Notes under the pieces: generated by a model
Told to the model about the DNA's origin: nothing
Seen by the model: only the letters and a program-made list of their open reading frames with translations
Databases searched by the model: none
Made by a program: the position numbers and the translations under genes
Source of the DNA: Natrialbaceae archaeon
GTDB taxonomy: Archaea > Halobacteriota > Halobacteria > Halobacteriales > Natrialbaceae
Length of the DNA: 45,473 bases
Assembly: GCA_003559215.1 (NCBI GenBank)
Contig: PWMF01000066.1
Location: forward strand, 1 to 45,473
Direction of reading: 5' to 3'
Part shown: piece by piece, positions 1 through 7,452 of the stretch
Layout: every line of letters starts with the position of its first letter
Position numbering within the stretch: the first letter of the stretch is position 1

Positions 1-836
1 AGCGGCGAGTGACCGCAGCCCTCGAGTTCGACGAACGTCGCCGTCTCGCCGAGATCCGCGAGCGTCTCCTCGATCATCTCCTCGGTGATAACCAGGTCCT
101 TTTCGCCCCGCAGAACGAGCGTTTCGGCCTCGACGTCGGAGGCTCGTCCGGAACCTTCCGTGAGGCCGTTGTGCTCGTCGCTGATGTTGAACCGAGTCAG
201 CGCGTAGTCGACGTCGACGAGGTTTCGCTGGCTGAACATGTCCGCGACGTACTCGTCGTAGCGCTCGGGGTCGGGCCGCTCGTCGACGTAGATCAGCTGG
301 TTCCAGATTCCCTTCATCGTCGCCGCGTCCTCCTGGTCGTAGGCCTCGAGGACGGGCGCGACCTGGACGGGGTCCGCTGCGATCTCCTCGCGGGTCGTGA
401 GCACCTCGTCGGTCGGATTCCCGTCCTCGTCCTTTCGGTAGATCGGATAGCCGCGCGTGCTGGCGGGTGCGAGGAGAACGAGCTTGCGAACGCGATCGGG
501 GTGGGTTGCGGCGTACTCCATCGCGACGCCGCCCCCGGTCGACCAGCCCCAGAGGTGGAACCGTTCGAGGCCGAGTTCGTCGACGAACAGCGCCAGGTCC
601 TCGGCGAAGTCCGCGAGCGAGTCGATCCGCTCCTCGTAGCTCGATTCGCCGAACCCGCGCATGTCCATCGCGTACAGCGCGTAGCGGTCGTCCATCGCCT
701 CGAGGACGACGTCCCAGTGTTTCGAGGAGGTCATGTTCCCGTGAAGCAGGACGACCGGAACCGATCCGCCGTCGCGTTCCCGGTAGCCGATCGTTTCGCC
801 GTTCGGAAGGTCGACGGTCTCGAGGGTGACTGTCAT
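1..836 (-). CDS. Alpha/beta-fold hydrolase (C-terminus cut by window edge)
   Basis: The gene starts at the ATG whose complement ends at 836 and reads out of the left edge; about 278 residues are visible. Seen: an oxyanion-hole HGN motif near residue 32, DMRGFGES, the nucleophile elbow GWSTGG, a helical cap region, an acid residue in LRGEKDLV and a catalytic His in GCGHSPL next to the window edge, so the whole Ser-Asp-His triad is present. This is the standard cytoplasmic alpha/beta hydrolase fold (esterase, epoxide hydrolase and haloperoxidase relatives). The substrate cannot be told from sequence. It stands alone, tail to tail with no operon partner visible; the next gene to the right is also on the minus strand but about 95 bp upstream. 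Confidence 0.85.
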   Translation of the reverse strand, partial: MTVTLETVDLPNGETIGYRERDGGSVPVVLLHGNMTSSKHWDVVLEAMDDRYALYAMDMRGFGESSYEERIDSLADFAEDLALFVDELGLERFHLWGWSTGGGVAMEYAATHPDRVRKLVLLAPASTRGYPIYRKDEDGNPTDEVLTTREEIAADPVQVAPVLEAYDQEDAATMKGIWNQLIYVDERPDPERYDEYVADMFSQRNLVDVDYALTRFNISDEHNGLTEGSGRASDVEAETLVLRGEKDLVITEEMIEETLADLGETATFVELEGCGHSP

Positions 837-931
837 ACGACACTGCTGTACGATCGGTACCATAAGCACACCGCAGGACGATGCGAGACGCGAGCCGACG
901 ACTACGAGCCGCGGGCTCCGCAGCGAGCCCC

Positions 932-1615
932 CTAGTACTCCGTTCCCTGCCGCGCGCGCTGGCCGTCCTCGATCGGGTGTTTCACCTTTCGGACGTTCGT
1001 GATCAGGTCCGCGCGATCCTCGAGGTAGCTCGGCTCGTCGTGGCTTCCCGACAGCACCAACTCGAGGTCGTCGGGTTTGGCGTCGAGCAGCCCGAGGACG
1101 TCGTCCTCACCGATCAGTCCTCGATCGGCGGCGTACAGCACCTCGTCGAGGATCAGCATGTGGACCCCTGCCTCGGGCTCGGCCGCGAGGTCGAGGGGCG
1201 CCGAGAGGTCGGTGTCGTCGGCCGCCGCGAGCAGTTCGCGGGCGCGCTCGAGACCCGCCTCGGCCTCCGCCTGGTGGTCGGCCTCGTCGCTGCCGTCGGC
1301 CATCCCGTGCCAGCCGTAGTGGCCGAGGTTCTCGTAGCTCATCCCCGGCAGCGCTTCGATCGCGTTGTACTCGCCGCGGACGGCGTCGACGCTCGAGGCG
1401 CCCCCCTTCATGAACTGGAGCAGGTGGACGCGGTAGCCGTGGCCGGCCGCGCGCATCCCCATGCCAAGCGTGGCGGTCGTCTTCCCCTTGCCGTCGCCCC
1501 ACCAGACCTGCACGAGTCCGAACGCCTCGGGCGCCGCGGGTTCGATCCGCTCGGCTTCGGGAGTCCGACCGGCTCCCGGCGTGTTCTCGAGGGTCGTGGA
1601 TCGATCGTCGCTCAT
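932..1615 (-). CDS. cobA: Cob(I)yrinic acid a,c-diamide adenosyltransferase (CobA/CobO/BtuR type)
   Basis: Transfers the adenosyl group of ATP to cob(I)alamin or a corrinoid precursor; cytoplasmic, cobalamin synthesis or salvage. 227 residues from the ATG at 1615. A Walker A motif GDGKGKTT lies at about residue 40, LILDEVLYA forms the Walker B region, and the C-terminal signature KHPIEDGQRARQGTEY matches the family end (KHPY...GIKARRGIEY). About 30 residues precede the ATPase core, an acidic Pro-rich extension common in haloarchaea. An in-frame upstream start at 1690 is possible, but the added residues look non-native. The neighbouring plus-strand regulator is transcribed divergently from a shared 96 bp gap. 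Confidence 0.9.
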   Translation of the reverse strand: MSDDRSTTLENTPGAGRTPEAERIEPAAPEAFGLVQVWWGDGKGKTTATLGMGMRAAGHGYRVHLLQFMKGGASSVDAVRGEYNAIEALPGMSYENLGHYGWHGMADGSDEADHQAEAEAGLERARELLAAADDTDLSAPLDLAAEPEAGVHMLILDEVLYAADRGLIGEDDVLGLLDAKPDDLELVLSGSHDEPSYLEDRADLITNVRKVKHPIEDGQRARQGTEY

Positions 1616-1676
1616 ACCCGAGGACTCGGCCGCCGCCCACATGTAGGTACGCCATTCGGGGGGCCGACCAAACGTG

Positions 1677-1684
1677 TCTTTAGG
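1677..1684 (+). promoter_or_regulatory. TATA-like box of the HTH gene
   Basis: TCTTTAGG lies about 30 nt before the ATG at 1712, the spacing of a leaderless haloarchaeal promoter. The call rests on position and AT content only. Confidence 0.4.
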
Positions 1685-1711
1685 CTTCACTCCTAACCCG
1701 CGTGTACCCGT

Positions 1712-2068
1712 ATGTCACTCGAGTTCTCCTCGTCGGACGACGCCCCCTCGAGCGAGCACGTCTTCGGCGCGCTGACCGACGACGACTGTCGGGCGATCAT
1801 CGCGGTCCTCGAGGAGCCACGGACGGTCGCGGAGACGGCGGACGAGATCGACCGTCCCCTCTCGACGACCTACCGGAAGCTCGATCAACTGACGGAGGCC
1901 GGACTGGTCAGGGAGACGGTCGGCGTCGGCCGGAGTCGAAGCCGAAAATCCCGGTACGTCGCGGACTTCGATCGGGTCGCGATCGGGCTCGACGACGACC
2001 GATCGCTCCGCGTCGACGTCGAGAACTCGAGCGACCCGTTAGTCGGTCTCTGGACCCCGGATTCGTGA
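1712..2068 (+). CDS. Winged-helix transcriptional regulator (ArsR-like HTH)
   Basis: 118 residues. The pattern HVFGALTDDDCRAIIAVL, then TVAETADEIDRPLSTTYRKL as the recognition-helix segment, then AGLVRE, is a winged helix-turn-helix of the ArsR/TrmB type found in many haloarchaeal regulators. The C-terminal 40 residues (RSRKSRYVADFDRVAIGL) resemble the short tail of these proteins. No sensor domain or metal-binding cysteines are visible, so the ligand is unknown. It is divergent from cobA and convergent with the ABC ATPase; it could regulate itself or cobA, but nothing in the sequence shows the target. Confidence 0.75.
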   Translation: MSLEFSSSDDAPSSEHVFGALTDDDCRAIIAVLEEPRTVAETADEIDRPLSTTYRKLDQLTEAGLVRETVGVGRSRSRKSRYVADFDRVAIGLDDDRSLRVDVENSSDPLVGLWTPDS

Positions 2069-2108
2069 CCCAATCGGCGTATCGCTTCGAACACTCTACC
2101 GAGGAGAC

Positions 2109-2888
2109 TCATCGCTCGCCCGAGACCACCTGCCCGTCGCGGAGCGTGACCACCCGATCAGCTACGGCGAGCGTCTCGGCGTCGTGCGAGGCGACTAGCA
2201 TCGCCCGGTCGCGTCCGATATCGGTCAGCGCCTCGAGCACCGTCTCGCCGGTCGCGGTATCTAACTCGCCGGTCGGCTCGTCGGCGACGATCACGTCGGG
2301 ATCGGTCGCCAGCGCCCGCGCGATCGCGACCCGCTGTCGCTCACCCCCGCTCAGTTCGCCCGGCAGGTGCGTCACCCGATTTTCGAGGCCAACCTGCTCG
2401 AGCAGCCGGTTCGCCCGCTCGCGTCGTCGTCCCTTCGGGACGCCGGCCTGCACCAGCGGCAGCGCGACGTTCGCCCGCGCGGACAGCGCGGGAAGGAGGT
2501 GAAACCGCTGGAAGACGATTCCGACGCGTTCGCGCCGGAGCCGGGTCCGCTGGCGGTTCGACAGCGTCGTCACGTCGGTCCCGTGTAGCGCGACCGTCCC
2601 CGCTGTCGGCACCAGCAGCCCGGCGACGGCGTGGAGGATCGTCGACTTCCCGCTCCCACTCGGTCCCTCGAGGCCGACGATCTCGCCGGCCTCGACCGTC
2701 AGCGAGACGTCCTCGAGGGCCGTCACCGTTCGATCCGCTCGAGAACGAAACCCGCCGCCGGTACCGTACTCGTGGTTCACGCCGGCGAGCCGGACGGCCG
2801 CCGTCGATTCGCGGTCGTCGGTGCGGCTCGGTGTCGGTGACGTCCCCTCTCGAAGCGCTCGGTTGCTGATCGTCACGGAGTCTCGCAC
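2109..2888 (-). CDS. ABC transporter ATP-binding protein (LolD/MacB-like), orphan
   Basis: ATPase subunit of an ABC system of the LolD/MacB/FtsE type. Visible motifs: Walker A GPSGSGKST, Q-loop FQRFHLLP, signature LSGGERQRVAIARAL, Walker B VIVADEPTGELD and switch His in LVASHD. An insertion GTGGGFRSRADRT lies between the first two beta strands. The start is uncertain: GTG at 2888 is chosen because it leaves a short N-terminal extension; GTG at 2954 is also open and would add 22 residues. No permease or lipoprotein partner lies next to it on either side, so the membrane subunit must be encoded elsewhere or the gene is a leftover. The family usually exports lipoproteins or peptides or acts in permease-linked regulation. 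Confidence 0.85.
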   Translation of the reverse strand: MRDSVTISNRALREGTSPTPSRTDDRESTAAVRLAGVNHEYGTGGGFRSRADRTVTALEDVSLTVEAGEIVGLEGPSGSGKSTILHAVAGLLVPTAGTVALHGTDVTTLSNRQRTRLRRERVGIVFQRFHLLPALSARANVALPLVQAGVPKGRRRERANRLLEQVGLENRVTHLPGELSGGERQRVAIARALATDPDVIVADEPTGELDTATGETVLEALTDIGRDRAMLVASHDAETLAVADRVVTLRDGQVVSGER

Positions 2889-3106
2889 GGCTCGACGGCG
2901 CGGTAGCCCATTGTTCAGGTGCGGTTTCTGTATCGCAGATGCCGGTTTATCCACCGTCTCCGTCCGATCCTCTCGGAGGAGTATCGAACGGAGCGAGCCG
3001 CGCTATCCGGTGTTTTCTACCGAAGCAGCCGCTGGATCGGACCGAAGGGACTCCCTACTCGGCAAAACGGGTGGGGGTCGAGACCGGAGTCGGTTCCGCG
3101 TCGACG

Positions 3107-3532
3107 CTACGGGCTGTAGCCCGGCGACTGGACCTCGATCGTTTCGGAGACGTTCTCGAGCTGTTCGCCGATCGTCGCCACGAGGTCGTCGAGCGTGACG
3201 ATCCCCGTCGGCGTCCCGTCGTCGTCGACGACCGGGAACCGACGGGCGTTGTGTTCCTCGATCGCCCGCGAGATCTCGATCGCCTCGTCGTCCTCGTGCA
3301 GCGTCGCGGGGTCGGCGGTCATCGCGTCCTCGACTGAGACGGAGCCCACGTCGTCGTGGTTAGGAATCGCGAGGGCGACGTCGCGGTCGGTGACGATCCC
3401 GGCCGGTTCGTCGCCTTCGGTGACGACGACGGCGCCGACGTTCTCCTCGGCGAAACGCTCGGCGACGGTCTCGAGGTCGTCGTCTGGCTGTGCGGTCACG
3501 ACGTCGTCCGGACCGAGTTTGCCAACTGGCAT
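3107..3532 (-). CDS. CBS-pair domain protein
   Basis: 141 residues made almost wholly of two CBS motifs: residues about 8-60 (DDDLETVAERFAEENVGAVV then GIVTDRDVALA) and about 72-130 (IEISRAIEEHNARRFPVVDD then GIVTLDDLVATIG). Tandem CBS domains form a Bateman module that binds adenosine nucleotides or SAM. The start at 3532 (MPVGKLGPDD) puts the first CBS strand at the N-terminus; the open frame continues upstream, but that part is Arg-rich and unlike haloarchaeal protein. It is a stand-alone module of the kind common in haloarchaea; its partner enzyme is unknown. Confidence 0.85.
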   Translation of the reverse strand: MPVGKLGPDDVVTAQPDDDLETVAERFAEENVGAVVVTEGDEPAGIVTDRDVALAIPNHDDVGSVSVEDAMTADPATLHEDDEAIEISRAIEEHNARRFPVVDDDGTPTGIVTLDDLVATIGEQLENVSETIEVQSPGYSP

Positions 3533-3714
3533 ACGGATCGGTCGACGCCGCGAACCCCTGTGACGGCACGGCCTTCGCGTGAGTGCACGGCCGGCTCGGT
3601 ACGAAACCGGACGATGAGTCTCCATTTCCGCCGGTTGGCGGCCGCAACGCATCGAGCTGGCCGGCCGGATGCTGCGGGGGTGGTGCTTACGGTCGGTGGG
3701 CACCTAGCCGGACC

Positions 3715-3954
3715 ATGCGAGTCCCAAAACAGCTCCGAGACGGTCACACCGACGACGCGGTCGTCCGCGAAATGGAGGACGAAGACGGTAGCGTGATCAC
3801 CGTCGACTTCGGCTCCGACGCCGCCGACATGTCCGTCGACGTCGTCGACGAGACGGTGATCGTCGTCATGGACGATCGGCAGTTCCAGTTCGATCTGCCT
3901 GCGGGCGCAAGCGAGGTTACGGCTAACAACGGGATCCTGACGATCTCCGAGTGA
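3715..3954 (+). CDS. Small conserved haloarchaeal protein, beta-rich
   Basis: 79 residues from ATG 3715, acidic, with alternating hydrophobic strands (GSVITVDFG, MSVDVVDETVIVVM, FQFDLPAG, VTANNGILTI). The ending, an NNGILTI-type strand after a polar turn, resembles the alpha-crystallin/Hsp20-like fold (compare NGVLTV in small heat-shock proteins), but the protein is much shorter than an Hsp20. Function unknown. It sits alone between the CBS gene, from which it diverges, and msrA, with which it converges. Confidence 0.65.
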   Translation: MRVPKQLRDGHTDDAVVREMEDEDGSVITVDFGSDAADMSVDVVDETVIVVMDDRQFQFDLPAGASEVTANNGILTISE

Positions 3955-4005
3955 CGGACTCCGCGAGCGGCTGGCGTTCCCTCAAGCGACCGCGTCGCTC
4001 GAGTC

Positions 4006-4539
4006 TCAGTTCTCGGACGTCGCCTTCGCGGTGAACTTCTCGCGGACCTTCTCGACCTTCGGCGCCGCGTGCATCGAGCAGTAGGCGTCGTTGGGATTCT
4101 TCTCGAAGTAGTTCTGGTGGTGCTCCTCGGCCTCGTAGAAGGTGTCGAGCGGCTCGATTTCGGTGACGATCCCCTCGTAGAGCCCCTCGTTCTCGAGCTC
4201 CTCGGCGAAGGCTCGGGCGGTCTCGAGCTGGTCGTCGTCGTGGGCGTAGATCGCCGAGCGGTACTGGCTGCCGACGTCAGGACCCTCCCGATCCTTCGTG
4301 GTCGGATCGTGGATCGTAAAGAAGACCTCGAGCAGGTCCTCGTAGGCGACCGTCTCGGGATCGTACTCGAGCTGGACGACCTCCGCGTGGCCCGTGCTTC
4401 CCGAGCAGACCGCCCTGTAGGTGGGGTTCTCGGTGTGGCCGCCCGCGTACCCGGAGGTGACCGATTCGACGCGCTCGAGTTGTTCGAAGGCCGCCTCGAC
4501 ACACCAGAAACAGCCGCCGCCGAACGTGGCTCGTTCCAT
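4006..4539 (-). CDS. msrA: Peptide-methionine (S)-S-oxide reductase MsrA
   Basis: Reduces methionine S-sulfoxide in oxidised proteins, using thioredoxin; cytoplasmic repair enzyme. 177 residues, the usual length. The catalytic motif GGCFWC is near the N-terminus (nucleophile Cys10), followed by the family segments SGYAGGHTENPTYRAVCSG, GHAEVVQ and a C-terminal HHQNYFEKNP; another Cys follows in NDAYCSMH. The start at 4539 is chosen because the motif begins at the usual distance; a start 27 nt upstream is possible. A thioredoxin that could serve as reductant is at 14548. No MsrB is next to it. Confidence 0.95.
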   Translation of the reverse strand: MERATFGGGCFWCVEAAFEQLERVESVTSGYAGGHTENPTYRAVCSGSTGHAEVVQLEYDPETVAYEDLLEVFFTIHDPTTKDREGPDVGSQYRSAIYAHDDDQLETARAFAEELENEGLYEGIVTEIEPLDTFYEAEEHHQNYFEKNPNDAYCSMHAAPKVEKVREKFTAKATSEN

Positions 4540-4599
4540 GTCCGGTCGTAGGGAACGAGCGCGCAAATGTGTGACGGGAGGACTCGAGTGTCCTCGAGG

Positions 4600-5265
4600 C
4601 TACCGATCGGCCGTCCGCCAGGTCAACAGCGCCCCCTCGCCGACGCGCTCGAGCCCCTCGAGCTCGAGGGTGGGAAACTCCGCGACGAACCCCTCGCCGT
4701 CGGCGAGCGTCGGGGCGTCCCGCCCGCCGATGACTTTCGGGCCGACGAACACCCGCAGCTCGTCGACCAGCCCGGCCTCGAACAACGAAAAGATGAGTTC
4801 GCCCCCGCCCTCGACCATGATTCGCTCGAGGCCCTGGCTCTGCAGCGTTGCGAACGCCCGCAGGAGGTCGACCCGGTCGTCGCCGGCCGTGATCAGCTCC
4901 GCCTGATTCGAGAGGTCCATTCGGTCGTCGATCGTCGCCCGCTCGCTCGTACAGACGTAGGTCGTCGCCGCCTCGTCGAGGACGGCCGCGTCCAGCGGGG
5001 TCCGTCCCGTCGAGTCGACGACCACGCGGGCGGGGTGGGCCGGGTCGCCCCGTTCGCGTCGGTCGGCGATCAGCGACTCGTCCTTGACGGTGAGGTGGGG
5101 GTCGTCCGCGAGGACGGTGCCGACGCCGACGACGACGGCGTCGCTGTCGGCCCGCAGGCGATCGACCCGCGCGAAGTCCTCGTCGCCGCTGATCGCGAGC
5201 TGTTCGCGGCGTCTCGAGGAGAGCTTCCCGTCCGCGCTCATGGCGGCGTTGACGACGACGTGCAT
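4600..5265 (-). CDS. 2,5-diamino-6-(ribosylamino)pyrimidinone 5'-phosphate reductase (archaeal RibD-C/RIB7 type)
   Basis: 221 residues made of the RibD C-terminal (DHFR-like) reductase fold alone: N-terminal VVVNAAMSADGKLSS, then DAVVVGVGTVLADDP, RVVVDSTGRTPLDAAVL and the NADPH-binding MVEGGGELIFSLFEAGLVDEL, ending with GGRDAPTLADGEGF. In archaea this stand-alone form reduces the ribosylamino group before deamination in riboflavin and coenzyme F420 precursor synthesis. A TATA-like TTCTTTAGG about 28 nt before the ATG suggests a leaderless transcript. No other rib gene is adjacent. Confidence 0.92.
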   Translation of the reverse strand: MHVVVNAAMSADGKLSSRRREQLAISGDEDFARVDRLRADSDAVVVGVGTVLADDPHLTVKDESLIADRRERGDPAHPARVVVDSTGRTPLDAAVLDEAATTYVCTSERATIDDRMDLSNQAELITAGDDRVDLLRAFATLQSQGLERIMVEGGGELIFSLFEAGLVDELRVFVGPKVIGGRDAPTLADGEGFVAEFPTLELEGLERVGEGALLTWRTADR

Positions 5266-5523
5266 ACCTCTGCTGGGAGACGGCTCCTAAAGAAGGCGTG
5301 GGCTGCGGGCGGACGACCGCTCGAGTCGGGGCAGTAGCGACGGCCGACAGGATATAATAGGTGCCTGAGTCAGCTACTCCACCTGGCTCACAAGTAATAG
5401 GCACGATAGGTGAGTTAGATATCGGCTCGGACGAGGTCTGACTCGGGAGAGCGCGGACCGCCACCGCCGGGGTCGTCTCCGTCATCTATTTGTGGATGTC
5501 ACGACTGGTTTCATCTATCCAAC
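5266..5523. other. 258 bp intergenic region with nested inverted repeats
   Basis: No gene seen. The right-hand part is AT-richer than its surroundings: GATATAATAG at 5351-5360, GTGCCT at 5361-5366 pairing with AGGCAC at 5399-5404, and CACCT near 5380 pairing with AGGTG near 5408. It lies before a degraded restriction gene, so it may be the old promoter or operator region of that gene. The left part carries the leaderless promoter of the minus-strand reductase. Confidence 0.45.
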
Positions 5524-6247
5524 ATGAGCCAGGCGACGTGCTCGGAACGCTTCTACACGAACTCGAATCTCTTCTCGGGACACTATCTCGACGACCGGGT
5601 GCAGCAGCGAGACGAGTGGGACTGCGACGACGAGGCCCGCGCCGTCTTCGAGGAGCTACAGGCGCTGTACCGCGACGAGCGGGAGCTGGTTGCGGGGTAA
5701 TCTCATCGAACCGGTGCTTCACGGACTCGGCTACTGGAATCCGATTTCGGACCGCTACTCCGGAACTGGCCCGCACTTCGTCCGCCGCCCGAGCACCTAT
5801 CGAAACGTCGAGATCAAGCGCCCCGACTACTTGCTCAAGAACGTCTCCCCGGGGCTCGTTTGCCTTCTCGAGGCGAAAGCAGCAAACGAAGAGCAAGCGA
5901 CGGGGCGCAAACACCGTGCAACCGACGATGTACGGGACTACGTAGAGTCGGATACGTTCGTGAAATATCTCGAGACGCTCGAGAAACGCTATCTCGTTGC
6001 GATCGGCACGGACGGTCTTCGCTGGGTTCTCTGGGCGAAAGACGTCCGCACCGGAGAAACGAAACGGGATCTCGCTACTGTCGATCTCTCGGACGCGATC
6101 AAATCCGTGGCAAAGCGAAACGACGTCATCGAAGGTGAGCCAGCGCAATCTACGAGTGAGATACGGCAGTTCGCTGCCGAGGAATTCCTTCCGAGCTTCG
6201 CTGCACATTCCGCCGACGAGTTCATTTCAAATTCGTTCAACGATTGA
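5524..6247 (+). pseudogene. Remnant of a type IIG/Eco57I-like restriction-modification gene, frameshifted and truncated
   Basis: The ATG at 5524 opens a frame whose N-terminus (MSQATCSERFYTNSNLFSGH) resembles the start of haloarchaeal Eco57I-type restriction-methylase proteins. It hits TAA at 5698-5700 after 58 residues. Removing one G from the run at 5694-5697 restores a continuous reading (ELVAG then NLIEPVLHGLGYW) that runs to TAA at 6245-6247, about 240 residues in all. The segment RPDYLL...VCLLEAKA fits a PD-(D/E)xK nuclease core. The methylase and target-recognition parts, normally many hundreds of residues more, are absent, and an AbrB gene begins about 100 bp later. A TTG at 5690 could start the second half alone. 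I read it as a dead gene; a sequencing error in the G run would change only the frameshift, not the truncation. Confidence 0.7.
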
Positions 6248-6347
6248 GGAATTGCAACCAAAGACAGTCGAACTCTCTGCTCCCCTGGGCCCGCTGTCCC
6301 AGTCCGACGCCGAAACGTTTACTCTCGTTCCCACTCTTTGTGGGACC

Positions 6348-6632
6348 ATGCCGACGGTAGACTCGAAGGGACGGATCGTCCTTCCGAAGGAGGTCCGAGA
6401 GCGGTTCGACATCGAGCCCGGAACCGAGGTGGAGGTTCACACCGAGGACGGGAAAGTGGTCGTCGAACCCGAGAGCGATCCGGAGGCCGTCCTCGAGCGA
6501 CTGGATGCGCTCGTCGAGGAGGCCGCAGCCGACCGGACCCGACGCGACTACGAGGATCTCGACGCCCTCGCCAGGGATCACGCGGACACGATTCGCCGGC
6601 AGGCTCGGCGGACGGACGACGATGGAGAGTGA
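6348..6632 (+). CDS. AbrB/MazE-type antitoxin
   Basis: 94 residues. The N-terminal 45 residues are a swapped-hairpin AbrB domain (MPTVDSKGRIVLPKEVRERF, then GTEVEVHTEDGKVVVEP), followed by a charged helical tail that would wrap a toxin. It overlaps the downstream PIN-domain gene by 11 nt, the classic antitoxin-first arrangement. Family knowledge: the AbrB part binds the operon's own promoter, so autoregulation is expected. The promoter region just upstream (6310-6345) contains TTTACT, with the short inverted repeat CCCAC/GTGGG near 6330-6345 as a possible operator. Confidence 0.85.
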   Translation: MPTVDSKGRIVLPKEVRERFDIEPGTEVEVHTEDGKVVVEPESDPEAVLERLDALVEEAAADRTRRDYEDLDALARDHADTIRRQARRTDDDGE

Positions 6633-7086
6633 CGGGCCGTACCTCTTCGACGTCGGCGTCGTCGCCCTTGCCCACGCTGGAACGCCAGTCAGTGAACCCG
6701 CCCTCTCGCCGCTCCGAGACGCGATAACGGGCGAAATCGACGGCGTCGTTCCGTATGCCGCGATCGTCGGCGCACACCACGTGCTCTCGTCGTACTACGG
6801 GTTTTCGAACGAACGGGCGTCGGAACTCATGCGAAACCTGATGGATGCGAGACGTATCCACTGGTACGACGAGCTGCCGGAAGACGTCGTCCGCTCGGGG
6901 TTCTCGCTCGCCGGTGCGCTGAATATCGAGGGGTGGGACGGCTACTACGCGGAGGTCGCTCGCTCCGAGGGAATCAACACGATTCTGACGCTCGACGACG
7001 ACTTCGATGCGGTCGAGGCCGTGACGGCGGAGGTCGTCCTCACCCCCGAGGAGTTTGCCACGCTCAACGAGTATCTCGGATACTGA
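6622..7086 (+). CDS. PIN-domain toxin (VapC-like ribonuclease)
   Basis: 154 residues, starting at the ATG at 6622 inside the end of the antitoxin gene. The first acidic residue sits in YLFDVGVVALAH (Asp10) and the late acidic cluster in TILTLDDDFDAVEAV, both at PIN positions, with the WDGYYAEVARSEG helix before it. PIN toxins cut tRNA or mRNA when freed from the antitoxin. It differs in sequence from the VapC at 26977-27369, so the two were acquired separately. The pair lies directly after a degraded restriction gene, as toxin-antitoxin pairs often do in defence patches. Confidence 0.82.
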   Translation: MESDGPYLFDVGVVALAHAGTPVSEPALSPLRDAITGEIDGVVPYAAIVGAHHVLSSYYGFSNERASELMRNLMDARRIHWYDELPEDVVRSGFSLAGALNIEGWDGYYAEVARSEGINTILTLDDDFDAVEAVTAEVVLTPEEFATLNEYLGY

Positions 7087-7116
7087 ACCGAGCGCAGCAG
7101 GCGAGAAGCATCGCGA

Positions 7117-7326
7117 TCACCGCGTCCGTCGCGGATCGTCGGTCGAGCCGAGCAGAATCCGATACACGATATATCCCACCAGCAGCGCGAACCCGAACGT
7201 CGCGACCGTTTCGGCGAACCAGATGGCGGCGTACAGCGCCCGCGTGAGGATCCGCACGGCGACGAGGCCGCCGAAGATCAGGGCGACGAAGGCGAGTCCG
7301 CCCAGCGCCGCGCCGATGCGTTCCAT
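7117..7326 (-). CDS. Small two-span membrane protein
   Basis: 69 residues. Two hydrophobic segments at about residues 5-30 (ALGGLAFVALIFGGLVAVRI) and 34-59 (YAAIWFAETVATFGFALLVG) separated by a short turn, with a charged C-terminal tail ending DDPRRTR. No known family recognised. The hydrophobic composition and Arg-rich C-terminus (positive-inside) support a real membrane protein with both ends probably cytoplasmic. It converges with the PIN gene and diverges from the rpa1 operon. Confidence 0.65.
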   Translation of the reverse strand: MERIGAALGGLAFVALIFGGLVAVRILTRALYAAIWFAETVATFGFALLVGYIVYRILLGSTDDPRRTR

Positions 7327-7420
7327 ACCCGACGTTCACGAAGCGCCGGGATGAACGTACCGCTTGCTCGCCGTCTCGAGGGGCGCCCGCCGGAATTACA
7401 CTTCCGCCGTGTTCCGGGAA

Positions 7421-7430
7421 CGCTTTTCAG
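7421..7430 (+). promoter_or_regulatory. TATA-like box of the rpa1 operon
   Basis: CGCTTTTCAG is centred about 27 nt before the ATG at 7453, giving an essentially leaderless rpa1 transcript. Supported by position only. Confidence 0.4.
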
Positions 7431-7452
7431 GCCCGCACGCGAAAAGCCGGTG

